Below the pieces are notes generated by a model. That model had not been told where the DNA came from. It did no database searches and saw nothing but the letters and a program-made list of their open reading frames with translations. From Adiantum capillus-veneris (Eukaryota; Streptophyta; Polypodiopsida; Polypodiales; Pteridaceae), in NCBI GenBank assembly GCA_014529385.2, contig CM043963.1:109842912-109906911 (forward strand): 64,000 bases of DNA, in the 5' to 3' direction. Positions within the stretch are counted from its first letter, which is position 1. Each line of letters starts with the position of its first letter. Shown piece by piece: positions 34,823 through 44,573 of this stretch. Made by a program: the position numbers and the translations under genes.

Positions 34823-34835
34823 TTCTCCCCAACTT

Positions 34836-35205
34836 GAAGAATTGAGATGTCCTCACCTCAAAGGTAAGTTCGGATGATCTTTAAAGAGAGATCTTTCATC
34901 TTTTCACGTTGCGTCTTCTTCAGAAAAATATTTCCATTTGATGAGGTGTTCGATGATTCTTCTGTTCCTTAGTTTTCTCTCCCTTGTTTCTAGGATATAG
35001 TCAGGTAAAAGTTCAAGGACTCCTTGGGTTGGAACAACTATTTGTTTGGTATCCAAAAATTGATCAGGGTTAGGAATCTAAGGTTTTAATAGACTAACAT
35101 GGAAGAAATCATGAATTTTGAGGTTAGAAGGTAGCTTTAGCTTGTAAGCTTGATCACTTATTACTTTGAAAATCTCATAAGGTCCACAATATCTTGTAAT
35201 GAAAT
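34836..35205 (-). pseudogene. Integrase C-terminus and chromodomain remnant
   Basis: The minus-strand translation gives R-Y-C-G-P-Y-E-I-F, then [11 protein letters not shown], then L-E-T-R-E and H-L/P-I-K-W-type chromodomain residues, in slightly broken frames. It lies directly before the polypurine-like tract and LTR start at 34822, as expected for the 3' end of a chromodomain element. Confidence 0.75.
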
Positions 35206-35773
35206 TGGCCTATTAACTTGAGAGTAGCAAAAATTAGAGAGAGTACTTTTGTGAAATTACTTTATGAGCATAGCGGGTGAACATAATTGATGGTAGCAAC
35301 ACAAACATAGCATTTAGTTAACTTGGCATTAATAATACTTTTACAAGAGAGAGAATTTAGAGAGCATGACAACAATAGAGGACCCGATTTATGTGGAGCC
35401 GGGCGGTCCCCCCTCCAAGAAGCATTTGTATTATGATTTCTCCCATCAAGATAGACTTGTTATAATACAATCTTTGTGTTCCTTGTGACCTAGGTGATAC
35501 AATGAAGATAGAAAGATTAACGCATCACGAGCATAACATAAACTTTGAGGAAAGCATTAAATATCCCAAGCCTCAAGCCCAAGACCTCAAACACCTTCGA
35601 AGGTGGAGAGAGCTAGCAGGGAATGAGGGAAGGGAAGAGGAAGAAGAAACATTTCATAAAAGAAATAATTAGTTCCTCACTTATCATCACTCTTCTTACT
35701 AGCATACATAATAACATAGTAATGAAGATGGAGAAGATGGCAAGCTTAATCATTGAAGCATGGCTCTTGGTTG
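35206..35773 (-). repeat. LTR fragment (U5 side) of the 8644-10448 family
   Basis: It aligns with 8655-9217 across the whole fragment, in the same orientation, and is cut at both ends. Confidence 0.85.
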
Positions 35774-36533
35774 TGTAAGGTCTCTACTTTCGAATTTCAC
35801 ACTTTTAACCATCACTCATTATTTAAGATATTCGAGTTCAAATTATGAATCGTAGGCTGAGAAAACCTAGAATTTAAAATTTACGCTATAAAATTTTGAC
35901 ATGTTTAGCTATATGAATCACTAATTAACTTATTGTAAGACTTAGTTACTGATTGTAGAATTTTCTTTTACTACTATAAAGTTAATATAAGACTGTAAAG
36001 TTTAACTTAAAAATGTAAAGTAAATTATCATTAAGGAAATAAATAAAATAATTATGAAGACAAAAGAATACACAGGGATGAGAAATGAAGGCACATGGAC
36101 TCGCATAGGAGGGGACAAAGTGGGACACACTCTCACATGAAAAGGAGAGGCTAGTCTTGACTAATCTTAATGAGGGGGGGCTGTGTGGCCTTATCTTTTG
36201 ATGATAATGACAAAGTGGTCAAGCTAATGGGTACCACAAGGGTACCAAAAACGCGGGTATGATTTTTGAGGGAAAAAAAAAACTTTTTTTTTAAAAAAAA
36301 TTAAAAAAATTATTATTTTTTTTGGAATTTTTTTTTTGGACGTTTTCTTTTCAACTATAAATAGAGCATTCATGCTCACACTTTAGACATAGAGATTGCC
36401 TCTATAGCGCTCATGAAGTGCTGCCACTTCTCTTAGAGAGAAGGCGTCCACAAACCACTAAGAGAGCAAAAACTCTAGTGGACTAATAAGGTGCGTATTA
36501 ATTGAGCATTCAATTAACTTTAGGAATGAAGTA
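35774..36533 (+). repeat. Plus-strand LTR fragment with TATA box
   Basis: It begins TGTAAGGTCTCTACTTTCG at 35774, similar in its first 12 bases to the LTR start at 34822 but different after that. TATAAATAG at 36356-36364 gives a promoter on this strand. A poly-A/poly-T stretch lies at 36270-36340. It runs to the giant element's 3' LTR edge at 36534, so it was probably the insertion target. No ORF of note. Confidence 0.55.
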
Positions 36534-37157
36534 TGTTAAGGCGGTTACGCCGCTAGTGGAAGCTAAATAGCGAGAACTCAACCAACAACAGAATTTGTCA
36601 GACGAGGACGGAGCTTGACCCGCAGGCACATGGAAACAACTAGGTGGGTGTCAAATCACCTACTCGACCTTCTAATGACAATCACTACTAAGGAAATCAA
36701 ATCTAAGTTCTAAAATACACAAGTGACTGAAATCCTTACTACGAACGAATGCTATACGAAACAGGATCTAGAATCATTGAATCGATCTCAAACTCAAGGG
36801 GAAGTCTATACACTAGGTAAGAACAACACCCTAAAGACTTGAACTGCAAAATCAACCTATAACCACTCCGTGCGGTAAACGCATATGAAGACAGGCCGAA
36901 AAATACAGGTGATCGAAACTTGACCCCAATGGTACTAATGTGTAGCTCTACTCGTTGTGGTTCTATACATATGCTGCACGCTCCATTCCGACACACGAGT
37001 TGGAAGAAAACTCACACCGAAGCTCATAGGAACTTACCACACATAGAAGCCGATAGCGCACACTCTTGGTATCTGTGCGTAGCTCTCGCCGTTGCTAACA
37101 CAATGGCGGTGTCGCTTCTCCAATGGCGGCTCCGTAGCTCGCGTACCAAGTAGATAA

Positions 37158-37160
<3 letters not shown>

Positions 37161-37212
<52 letters not shown>
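37161..37212. repeat. (CT)n tract in LTR
   Basis: 26 CT units (GA on the transcribed sense), about 75 bp downstream of the LTR TATA box. The older LTR at 17886-18778 has a short GA tract at the same place. Confidence 0.92.
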
Positions 37213-37214
<2 letters not shown>

Positions 37215-37284
37215 ACACAGTCACGGCGCTCAAAAACTCACTTCGATTAATAATCTGAATCCCCTTAGGTTACAAAAACTTTGG

Positions 37285-37292
37285 CTTATATA
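37285..37292 (-). promoter_or_regulatory. LTR TATA box (giant element)
   Basis: TATATAAG on the minus strand, within GAGGTATATAAGCC, conserved with 18071-18083. The 5' LTR lacks this part, so this copy has no promoter at its own 5' end. Confidence 0.72.
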
Positions 37293-37501
37293 CCTCAGCC
37301 TTGGAGGTGAGAACATCTCTAACTAATTACATCAGTAAGTGAAATTACTTCGGGATTACAAGCTGAAAACTCAATTGAGTCCCGTTAGTTAATGAATGGC
37401 TCAAATCAAAATTAATGTCGGAAAGACATTTATTACAATCAATGGTTACAAAATGATGAGTGTGGGCAAAAATGTGGGTGTGATTCTCTGTTGGCTCAAC
37501 A

Positions 37502-37513
37502 CTCCCCCCCCTC
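37502..37513 (-). other. Terminal polypurine tract
   Basis: The minus strand reads GGAGGGGGGGAG immediately before the LTR start. The identical 12-mer occurs at 43347-43358. Confidence 0.88.
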
Positions 37514-37551
37514 CGCGTTCATGTCGTCCCTGACATGACTTTTATGCTTGG

Positions 37552-40143
37552 TCAATAAAGTCCTGTCGTCTTGAGCATCTGCAAATGTGATTCGTATCGT
37601 AGGTTGCCGATGGTAAAGGTTGGGCCGAATATTTTGCTTTCGTGGGTGAAAAAGCCGGTGTAGAAAGCTTCTTCGAATGTTTGCATGTGGAAGCTAGGCA
37701 AAAACATAATCCTTTGGTATAGGAGGTGTAACACTTTTGGAGAAGGCTGCAATGAAAGATCGTACATCATATCAGTCACTGTGTTGGCCGTCGATAGTAG
37801 ACTCGAGGTCATGGATTTATCTGGCGCGAACACTTCAATGCAAGCTAAGAGAGTCCTACAGATTTTCTTGAGCATCTGACATGAAAGTTCAGGAGAGCCA
37901 GTAAAGAGCTTGATGGTGCCCGTTAGGGTTTTCACCATGTAGGCTTTACCTATTCTCTCTCCTGCCTTTGGTCCTGGCATCCTGGGATAATTAAGCCAAT
38001 TTGGCTTCTTTTCTGCAATCCTGCCATGCTCTTTCCAGTTTCTGACTCTTGGCACCGGGAAGAAGGTTGCATCCTCCCGAATCTCCTTTGGTGCCTCCAC
38101 CAAGTAGATGAGGTAGGCTGGGTATTTGTTCAGCCAACCTTTCCTCCATCTAGGTTGTGAATCTACCAGCTTCTTTGATTGTTCCTCCTTTGTGATGTCG
38201 CCTTCGTAAAGAGCGACATACTACTCCTCCTCTATTCTCTTTTTCGTCTTTAGCACTTCAAATTTCATCAAAGGGAAAGGCAGGCTGGGTTGCATCCACT
38301 GTTCATGGAGCACTTTTGTGTCTAGTCCCTGAAGTCTAATGGAGATTAGGAGTCTCCTCTCCCATTCCATTTCCGCCTTGGCACTCTCCTCTGCTGACTT
38401 TTCTATTTGGTCATGGAGCCTTTGTTCTTCTTCTTCAGAGATTCTTGAAGTCGAGGCCACCTCTTGAGCTGGGGCTAGATCTTCAATTGTGGTTGCCTCT
38501 CCAGTTTCTGGTAGCTCTATGGCTGCTCCACCTGATTCTTCTTGTGGTGTCTCTGTCTCTCTTCTTTGTTGCTCTTGTAGATCTTGGAGCTGTTTGTGGA
38601 GGGCCTCATTCTCTGTCCGTAGTGTTTGATTTTTTGATGTGAGCCTCTCCTCTGCGGCCAATGATCCCTCCGCAATGTGCAACCTTTGCACTTGCTCTAA
38701 TCTCAGCTCTCTTTGTAAGATTTGGAACTGGTCTTCCAAAACTGGTACGATAGCTCCCTCTTGTTCGGTTCCTGCTCTGCTAGCTCTAGGGGTAGACCTG
38801 AGTCTAGTGATTGTTCTTTCTTGGAGCTCGACTCTTTCCCTTAACTCAATGAGCTCATCCTTAGCCGCGTCCAACTCATCCTCTATCCGCTCCCTTGCTT
38901 CCTATGCACTTGTTACTTCTCTTGAAGCCTCGGCTAGCTGGAGTACCAAGCCGTCTCTCTCGTTTTCCGCATCATAGAGTGATGCTTTATGACTTTCAGA
39001 TTCAGTCATAGCATTCTCTAATTTTCTCTGCAACTCCGCTTCCCTTTGTTTGGCTGTCTCAATCTCTACTTCCTTTGCCTTGGACCTTTCTTTTATCTTG
39101 CTGAGCAGTTCATGCACCATGTGCATGTCTTTTTCATCATCATCTGTCAACTCTAAAGCTCTTTCCGCCACCACCTCCACTGGCTTTGGCTCTTCTAGTA
39201 CTTTCGGTTCGTCCCGTTTCTCTTCACTTTCTTTTTTACTCTTTGTTTTTTCCTCCGTTCCTCTCCGTTGATCTTGTTTTTGTAGGGTGATCCCATAAAC
39301 TGCCTCAAGGGCCTCTTCTTCAGTGTATCCTATCTCTACCAGATCCTCATAATCATTTCTCTTTTGCTGAACTGGATCTATCTTCTTTTCTTTGGTCTCG
39401 GCCTCTGGCTTTTCCAAATCATCTGTGTCCACCTCTACTGTGGTCTCCTCCACAATTTTTTCCGTCTTCTTAGGGCTTGGTACATCAGTCATAGAGGGAT
39501 ATTTGTCCTCAGCTTCCTTGTCTTTACCTTTGTCGGCTTGCCCATCTTTCTCTTGAGGCTTAGTAGACTCATCTACTTTCCTTTTCCCCTTGTCGTCTTT
39601 TTTCAGCTCAGCTTTTAATTGCTGTACCTCCTCTTCAGTGTATGGCTCGACAGGTTGCTGCTCCAGAATAGTCTATGACTCCTCATAAGCTTTAATATAT
39701 TGATCGTATTGATCAATATGTGGCCTGGCTGAGCTAGTTCCGACTTTAGTGGGGTCTGACACCCACTTTTCTTCAAATTCACCCTTTAGAGCTCTTTCCG
39801 CTCTAAACTGCTCCACTAGTCTTTCCATTCTTGCCGCTTTCTGACTTTTGGTTTACTTGGGAGCAACCTTCTTCTTTACTTTCTTCTTAAGCGGCTCGTC
39901 CACATCCTCTTTAGGTTCTGAAACTACTTCTAGTTTCCGGCGTGCTCTTGTGGATGCCCTCTTGGATACTTCGGGCTATTCTTCCTCCTCGTCGGCTTCT
40001 CTAAGCCACTCATTCTGGGAGGGAGCCTTTGGCCACTGATCTCTAGCTCCAATAGCTTCATAAGCTATTCTTGTCAGAATTTCCGCTCCTCCTATGTATT
40101 TTGGCTTCTCGTTGTGCATGGCGTATGATGCCTTTTGTGTCAT
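37552..40143 (-). pseudogene. ORF3: long coiled-coil protein after integrase (giant element copy 2)
   Basis: A single reading frame of about 863 codons from the ATG at 40143 to TGA at 37552, open except for TAG/TAA codons at 39976, 39853, 39673, 38902 and 38221. No frameshift is needed. N-terminal third: acidic and Lys-rich, low complexity (K-K-K-V-K-K-K block near 39880). Middle (about 39150-38550): long coiled coil with heptads. Next: Glu-rich linker and a W-M-Q-P-S-L-P-F motif near 38290. Last 130 residues: a globular-looking domain conserved with copy 1 at 17410-17805. The stop is 39 bases before the polypurine tract. Its position suggests an envelope- or ORF3-like slot, but no signal peptide or clear membrane segment was seen. 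A structural, Gag-like or movement role is only speculation. Confidence 0.72.
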
Positions 40144-42369
40144 AATGGTGCTTTTTGGTTCCAGATAGCTTGTAGATGTGTTAATCAACAATCCTACAAA
40201 GTTTCAATGAGTTTGGACTTATTTTGACAAAATTAGGACCAAAAATCAATTTTATGGCCTACTTTGCGTCTTTTTGGTTTTCCTTGGGTTTTCTAACTCC
40301 AATTCTCATGATACTTGGTTCATAGGATGTGATTAACATGTGGAATGAGGCTATGCACTCAAATGTTGAAATGGATGTGAAATTCATGCTGTGAGACATC
40401 ATACGTGTATGATGTCTTTTCTTGAACTGTTGGTCTTTTTGTGCAAAGAATGCTTTGTGCTAGTGCCCTAAGCCCTGCTAACTAGTTTTCAACTTAAAAA
40501 GTCATCAGTTTAGCTAAAAAGTCCCCTTATAGACATTTGAGTCTCCGAAGTCGTCTTTTTACCTTGGAGTTGAATTTCTTCAACTTTTCTTCTCGAGAGT
40601 TGCATTTCCAGCTCATTGGATATGTTGTGAAGCCATCTATTTGGTCGAACTTGACTTTGGCTCCCCGTTCTCCATCTTTCTCCTTTTGGTTGCTCGAAAG
40701 CGTCTTTTTCACCATCGGTAAGTGAATCAGCTTTCTTTTGGGTTTTTCTTGCAAACATAAGTCATCCATGTATATTTGAAGCTGCTTGTGAAGTTTCATT
40801 TCATTCGGTTGTCAATTTCAGCCGTTATGCCAAAATGACGCTTTGTGTGTCCGCAGCCGAATCGGTTGTTCCAACCTACTTTTGGTGGTCCAAACCTAGA
40901 GATACCCCATGGTTGCATTGCCCTCGATGTTGTTAAGCTTCCTGAGAAGTTTTGTGTCGTTTCGACAACTTTTTCCTGTTTGCCTCTTGTAGGCTCTGTT
41001 GACCTAGGGTTTTTCCAGTCGTTCTTTCTCGAGCTTTGAGTGTTAGAAACCCAAAAAGCACCATTATTACACAAAAGGCATCAAAAGGCTTATTCAGTGG
41101 ATTTATGGAGTTTGGATAGATTTTGGGCTAAAAATGGCTCTGGAGACATCATACGCGTATGATATCTTTTTCATCAATTTTGCATGGGATTGGTTTTGTG
41201 GACTCTCCATGTACTAGTGAAGGACTGTTTCTACTCAAATCTTGGTTTGGACTTGAGTATGTTGGATTTGGGCCAAAAATAGGCTTTAGGTGAAGGATTT
41301 TCCCTCAATTGGGCTAATGGGGTGATCCTCTTGACCAAATGGTTCCAAATTTCATATGTAGCATGTATTAGATATATATAATGGATGTATGATGACAAAT
41401 GAGCAGTTTTGGCTCTGTAAGTGCAAATAGACATCATACGCGTATGATGCCTTTTGTGTCATAATGGTGCTTTTTGGTTCCAGATAGCTTGTAGATGTGT
41501 TAATCAACAATCCTACAAAGTTTCAATGAGTTTGGACTTATTTTGACAAAATTAGGACCAAAAATCAATTTTATGGCCTACTTTGCGTCTTTTTGGTTTT
41601 CCTTGGGTTTTCTTACTCCAATTCTCATGATACTTGGTTCATAGGATGTGATTAACATGTGGAATGAGGCTATGCACTCAAATGTTGAAATGGATGTGAA
41701 ATTCATGCTGTGAGACATCATACGTGTATGATGTCTTTTCTTGAACTGTTGGTCTTTTTGTGCAAAGAATGCTTTGTGCTAGTGCCCTAAGCCCTGCTAA
41801 CTAGTTTTCAACTTAAAAAGTCATCAGTTTAGCTAAAAAGTCCCCTTATAGACATTTGAGTCTCCGAAGTCGTCTTTTTACCTTGGAGTTGAATTTCTTC
41901 AACTTTTCTTCTCGAGAGTTGCATTTCCAGGTCATTGGATATGTTGTGAAGCCATCTATTTGGTCGAACTTGACTTTGGCTCCCCGTTCTCCATCTTTCT
42001 CCTTTTGGTTGCTCGAAAGCGTCTTTTTCACCATCGGTAAGTGAATCAGCTTTCTTTTGGGTTTTTCTTGCAAACATAAGTCATCCATGTATATTTGAAG
42101 CTGCTTGTGAAGTTTCATTTCATTCGGTTGTCAATTTCAGCCGTTATGCCAAAATGACGCTTTGTGTGTCCGCAGCCGAATCGGTTGTTCCAACCTACTT
42201 TTGGTGGTCCAAACCTAGAGATACCCCATGGTTGCATTGCCCTCGATGTTGTTAAGCTTCCTGAGAAGTTTTGTGTCGTTTCGACAACTTTTTCCTGTTT
42301 GCCTCTTGTAGGCTCTGTTGACCTAGGGTTTTTCCAGTCGTTCTTTCTCGAGCTTTGAGTGTTAGAAAC
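40121..42369. repeat. 1319-bp-period tandem duplication (930-bp copies)
   Basis: 40121-41050 and 41440-42369 are almost identical (only a few substitutions noted, for example near 40293 and 40611). The left edge of each copy is the exact centre of a 22-bp palindrome. Each copy contains one full palindrome and a short stretch identical to the RT active site coding region. Minus-strand ORFs inside (such as 40758-40510) look accidental. Confidence 0.92.
40395..41735. repeat. 22-bp palindrome cluster, 3' side of giant element
   Basis: Full copies of the palindrome with half-site GACATCATACG (or ...TACGT) at 40395-40416, 41145-41166, 41430-41451 and 41714-41735. A right half only is at 40121-40132. 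Flanks after the palindrome are often T-rich, and TTTTTCATCAATTT follows two copies. The same motif is in the leader at 59828-60544. Confidence 0.92.
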
Positions 42370-43346
42370 TCATCTTCTATACTACGGTAACCCACCTATA
42401 AGTTCTTGCAAGGTTTGGTTAGGCGGTTGTGCCACTACCTAGCATTCTACCGCATTCCCCGTCTGCTCTTGTTTCTTGGTTTTGCTCAGTTTTCGCGACA
42501 AAAGTTAATGATAAGCATCAAAAGCTTATGGCAACGAGTCTACCTCTCATGTCTGGTGTCCTCTGAGCTCTCGTAGCAGTCGTAGAAGGCTGTAGAAGGT
42601 TGGATGCTCCTGTGTGCTCTTTGCTCTCTCCAAGTGGGTAATAGTGCAAATGAGCCTGTAAGTGAAGTCAAAAATACTTAACTTTGGACTTCCTGAATCA
42701 CTTGTCACCAAATTTGACATGGGCTCCTATCTCGTCGTGAAATGCACTTTAGGATTTGAAATTTCTCAATTTGGACTCCGTTTGACCTGTTTCTGAGAAA
42801 CCTGTACACTTTGCCAAAATTCTGTCATTTCGGACTTTCCGCAACTTTTCCTGAATTGTACTTGATTTTTACCATGGGTTGCCCTTGTCATTAGGATCAT
42901 CACCATCTATTGTTTTCTTTTTTCTGATCTCGTTTCACCTGTTTTTTTATTTTTCTTTTACTTTTATCAAGAAAATCATAAAAAATAAAGGAAAATAGCA
43001 AATTGAAGCCAAAAAATTTCAAACATACACAATAAATAGTTGGTAACCCTGTGTATATGAATATGCACTTATTTGTGATTTTTGGACTTGGATTACCACT
43101 TTTTTCCACTTTTTAGCTCCAAAAACACTTTTATTTAGTGATATTTACACGTCTAGAGACCCAAATTCATCATTTGATCTCTTCTTGTTGCAAAACAAGG
43201 TATATAAGGGCATAAATATTATCAATATCCGCAATCAAACATAAAAATTGCGAAATCATGTAAGACACTGCCCTTGTAATATAATTTTTGTTTTTCTTTG
43301 TTTTTGTCGCTTGTAGCTGCTTTGTAGCTCCTGTATACCTGTATAC
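42370..43346. other. Non-coding spacer between duplication and W-repeat ORF
   Basis: No domain recognised. A small minus-strand ORF at 43439-43170 overlaps the internal polypurine tract and is unsupported. Confidence 0.5.
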
Positions 43347-43358
43347 CTCCCCCCCTCC
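43347..43358 (-). other. Internal polypurine tract
   Basis: The minus strand reads GGAGGGGGGGAG, the same 12 bases as the terminal tract at 37502-37513, and lies 22 bases after the stop of the W-repeat ORF. It could prime plus-strand synthesis internally, or mark an older 3' end. Confidence 0.6.
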
Positions 43359-43380
43359 TAGTCTGAGTCCTCCTGGACGA

Positions 43381-44136
43381 CTATGAAGTGTCTGTGGGCG
43401 AAGCATTGTAGTTGTTTTGGTCATAAGTTCCCAATGCAATTGTAGAGCGATGATACAACAGTCTTTCCAATAAAGCTGCTCTTTGTTTGATTGAAGGATT
43501 GGTGGTCGGGTTTTGGGTTGGTTTTGGCACTTCGGTAGTAGAATCAGTAGATGGATTCTTCTTTACCTTGTTGTTCTTTTTCACAATCCAAATCTGCTTC
43601 CGCTTCGCTTGTGCTTGCAACAAACTCTTTGCGACCCAAACCTGCTTTGTTCTTTGTGTTGATTTCCTCGCCTTGCAATACCTAGGAGTTTCCATGGATT
43701 GTACTGAAGGGAGTTCCTGTTTACAAATCCTTGGGATCCAAATTTGCTTGCTATAGCTTTGCGCCGTCATGAACTTCTTTGGAATCCAGATCTGTTTCAC
43801 TGTCCTTGATTGTCTGGAATCACTCTGTTGTCTGGTATTGAAGACTCTGTTTTCCACCTTTGTGTTCTCTGGCACAACCTTTTTTGGTCTCCATACCAAC
43901 ATTGACTCCGTTTTTTCCCAAGGTTGAGCCGTTATATTATTGCTTGTCTTCCTTATCCAATGTTGAGAGTCCCTCGTCGAAGAGCAATCCAGTTGTATAG
44001 AAACTTTTGGTTGCCATTGCTTCTTCTTTTTCTCTGGTTGTTGTTTACCTTTGTTCTTGGATTCTTCCTTTGGAGTTGGCTCTGCTCCTTTGGTGAACTT
44101 AACTGATTGACTTTCACCTTCGTATTTGATAAGCAC
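43381..44136 (-). CDS. W-motif repeat ORF after the second protease (giant element)
   Basis: A 251-codon open frame, Lys/Gln/Thr-rich and basic. It carries five spaced copies of a short motif: L-V-W-R-P-K-K, K-Q-I-W-I-P-K-K, K-Q-I-W-I-P-R, K-Q-V-W-V-A-K and K-Q-I-W-I-V-K-K, roughly 20-35 residues apart, in residues about 75-195. Low predicted order elsewhere. It overlaps no other conserved frame and starts shortly after the second protease ORF, in a different frame, so it would need re-initiation, frameshifting or a separate mRNA. The true start may be upstream (an open stretch begins near 44156). Function unknown; basic W-repeats could bind nucleic acid (speculation). Confidence 0.6.
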   Translation of the reverse strand: MLIKYEGESQSVKFTKGAEPTPKEESKNKGKQQPEKKKKQWQPKVSIQLDCSSTRDSQHWIRKTSNNITAQPWEKTESMLVWRPKKVVPENTKVENRVFNTRQQSDSRQSRTVKQIWIPKKFMTAQSYSKQIWIPRICKQELPSVQSMETPRYCKARKSTQRTKQVWVAKSLLQAQAKRKQIWIVKKNNKVKKNPSTDSTTEVPKPTQNPTTNPSIKQRAALLERLLYHRSTIALGTYDQNNYNASPTDTS

Positions 44137-44165
44137 TGATTTAGAACTCTAGTCAATCATTGCAA

Positions 44166-44561
44166 TTATTGCTTTTGCCATGGTTGTCCTAGCAATAATG
44201 GATGTTGTGTAGCTTGGTCTTCAACCACGTAAAACATATGAGGATACACATACTGGTTAATCTGTATATGTAAAACTGTGCATCCGACAGTTTTGATTGA
44301 ATTCTCAGAGTAACTCTTTAACTCTTGCTTGGCAGTTTGTAATTTAGTGTCATTTGTCAATTGTCTATACAAACTGAGTGAAAGTAGGTTAGTTTGAGCT
44401 CCTGAATCCAATAGTGCTCTGGCTTTGATTTGGTTGGTTCCTACTTTGCATTCAATGATGGGTTCTTCTTTGTCATTATCCATTTCTGTTATACTGACTG
44501 CGTTTATTCGTATTGCTCCTTCATTGCGCTGTTCCTGACGTAGTAGTCTTCTTTTCTCCAT
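44166..44561 (-). CDS. Second retropepsin-like ORF, downstream of integrase
   Basis: A 131-codon open frame. Active-site loop A-L-L-D-S-G-A-Q-T-N-L-L (Asp at residue 52), followed about 70 residues later by P-L-L-L-G-Q-P-W, the usual spacing in a one-domain retroviral-type aspartic protease, which acts as a dimer. It begins 13 bases after the integrase stop. It is distinct in sequence from the protease near 55727-55500, so the element encodes two retropepsins. It lacks stops and keeps its catalytic residues. It may come from gag-pro capture from another element. Confidence 0.75.
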   Translation of the reverse strand: MEKRRLLRQEQRNEGAIRINAVSITEMDNDKEEPIIECKVGTNQIKARALLDSGAQTNLLSLSLYRQLTNDTKLQTAKQELKSYSENSIKTVGCTVLHIQINQYVYPHMFYVVEDQATQHPLLLGQPWQKQ

Positions 44562-44573
44562 TCTTTCCTTCGC

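Larger units (their letters stand above)
36534..37501 (-). repeat. 3' LTR of giant element (968 bp)
   Basis: On the minus strand it starts TGTTGAGCC at 37501 after the polypurine tract and ends CGCCTTAACA at 36534. The U5 side carries the inverted repeat GGCGGTTACGCCGC (36540-36553). TATA box and (CT)n tract are listed separately. Confidence 0.9.

Noticed and set aside
35774-36533. Solo LTR with target duplication
   Set aside because: No matching 5-mer at the right edge, and the right end abuts the giant LTR, so completeness cannot be shown.
40510-42118. Pairs of identical 80-90 codon minus-strand ORFs containing I-Y-M-D-D-L-C
   Set aside because: They are identical only because the DNA is duplicated. 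The Y-M-D-D is a 23-base patch and no other RT residues surround it, so this is not a second RT gene.
43170-43439. 89-codon minus-strand ORF as an extra gene of the giant element
   Set aside because: It starts inside the W-repeat ORF in another frame, runs through the internal polypurine tract and has no motif.
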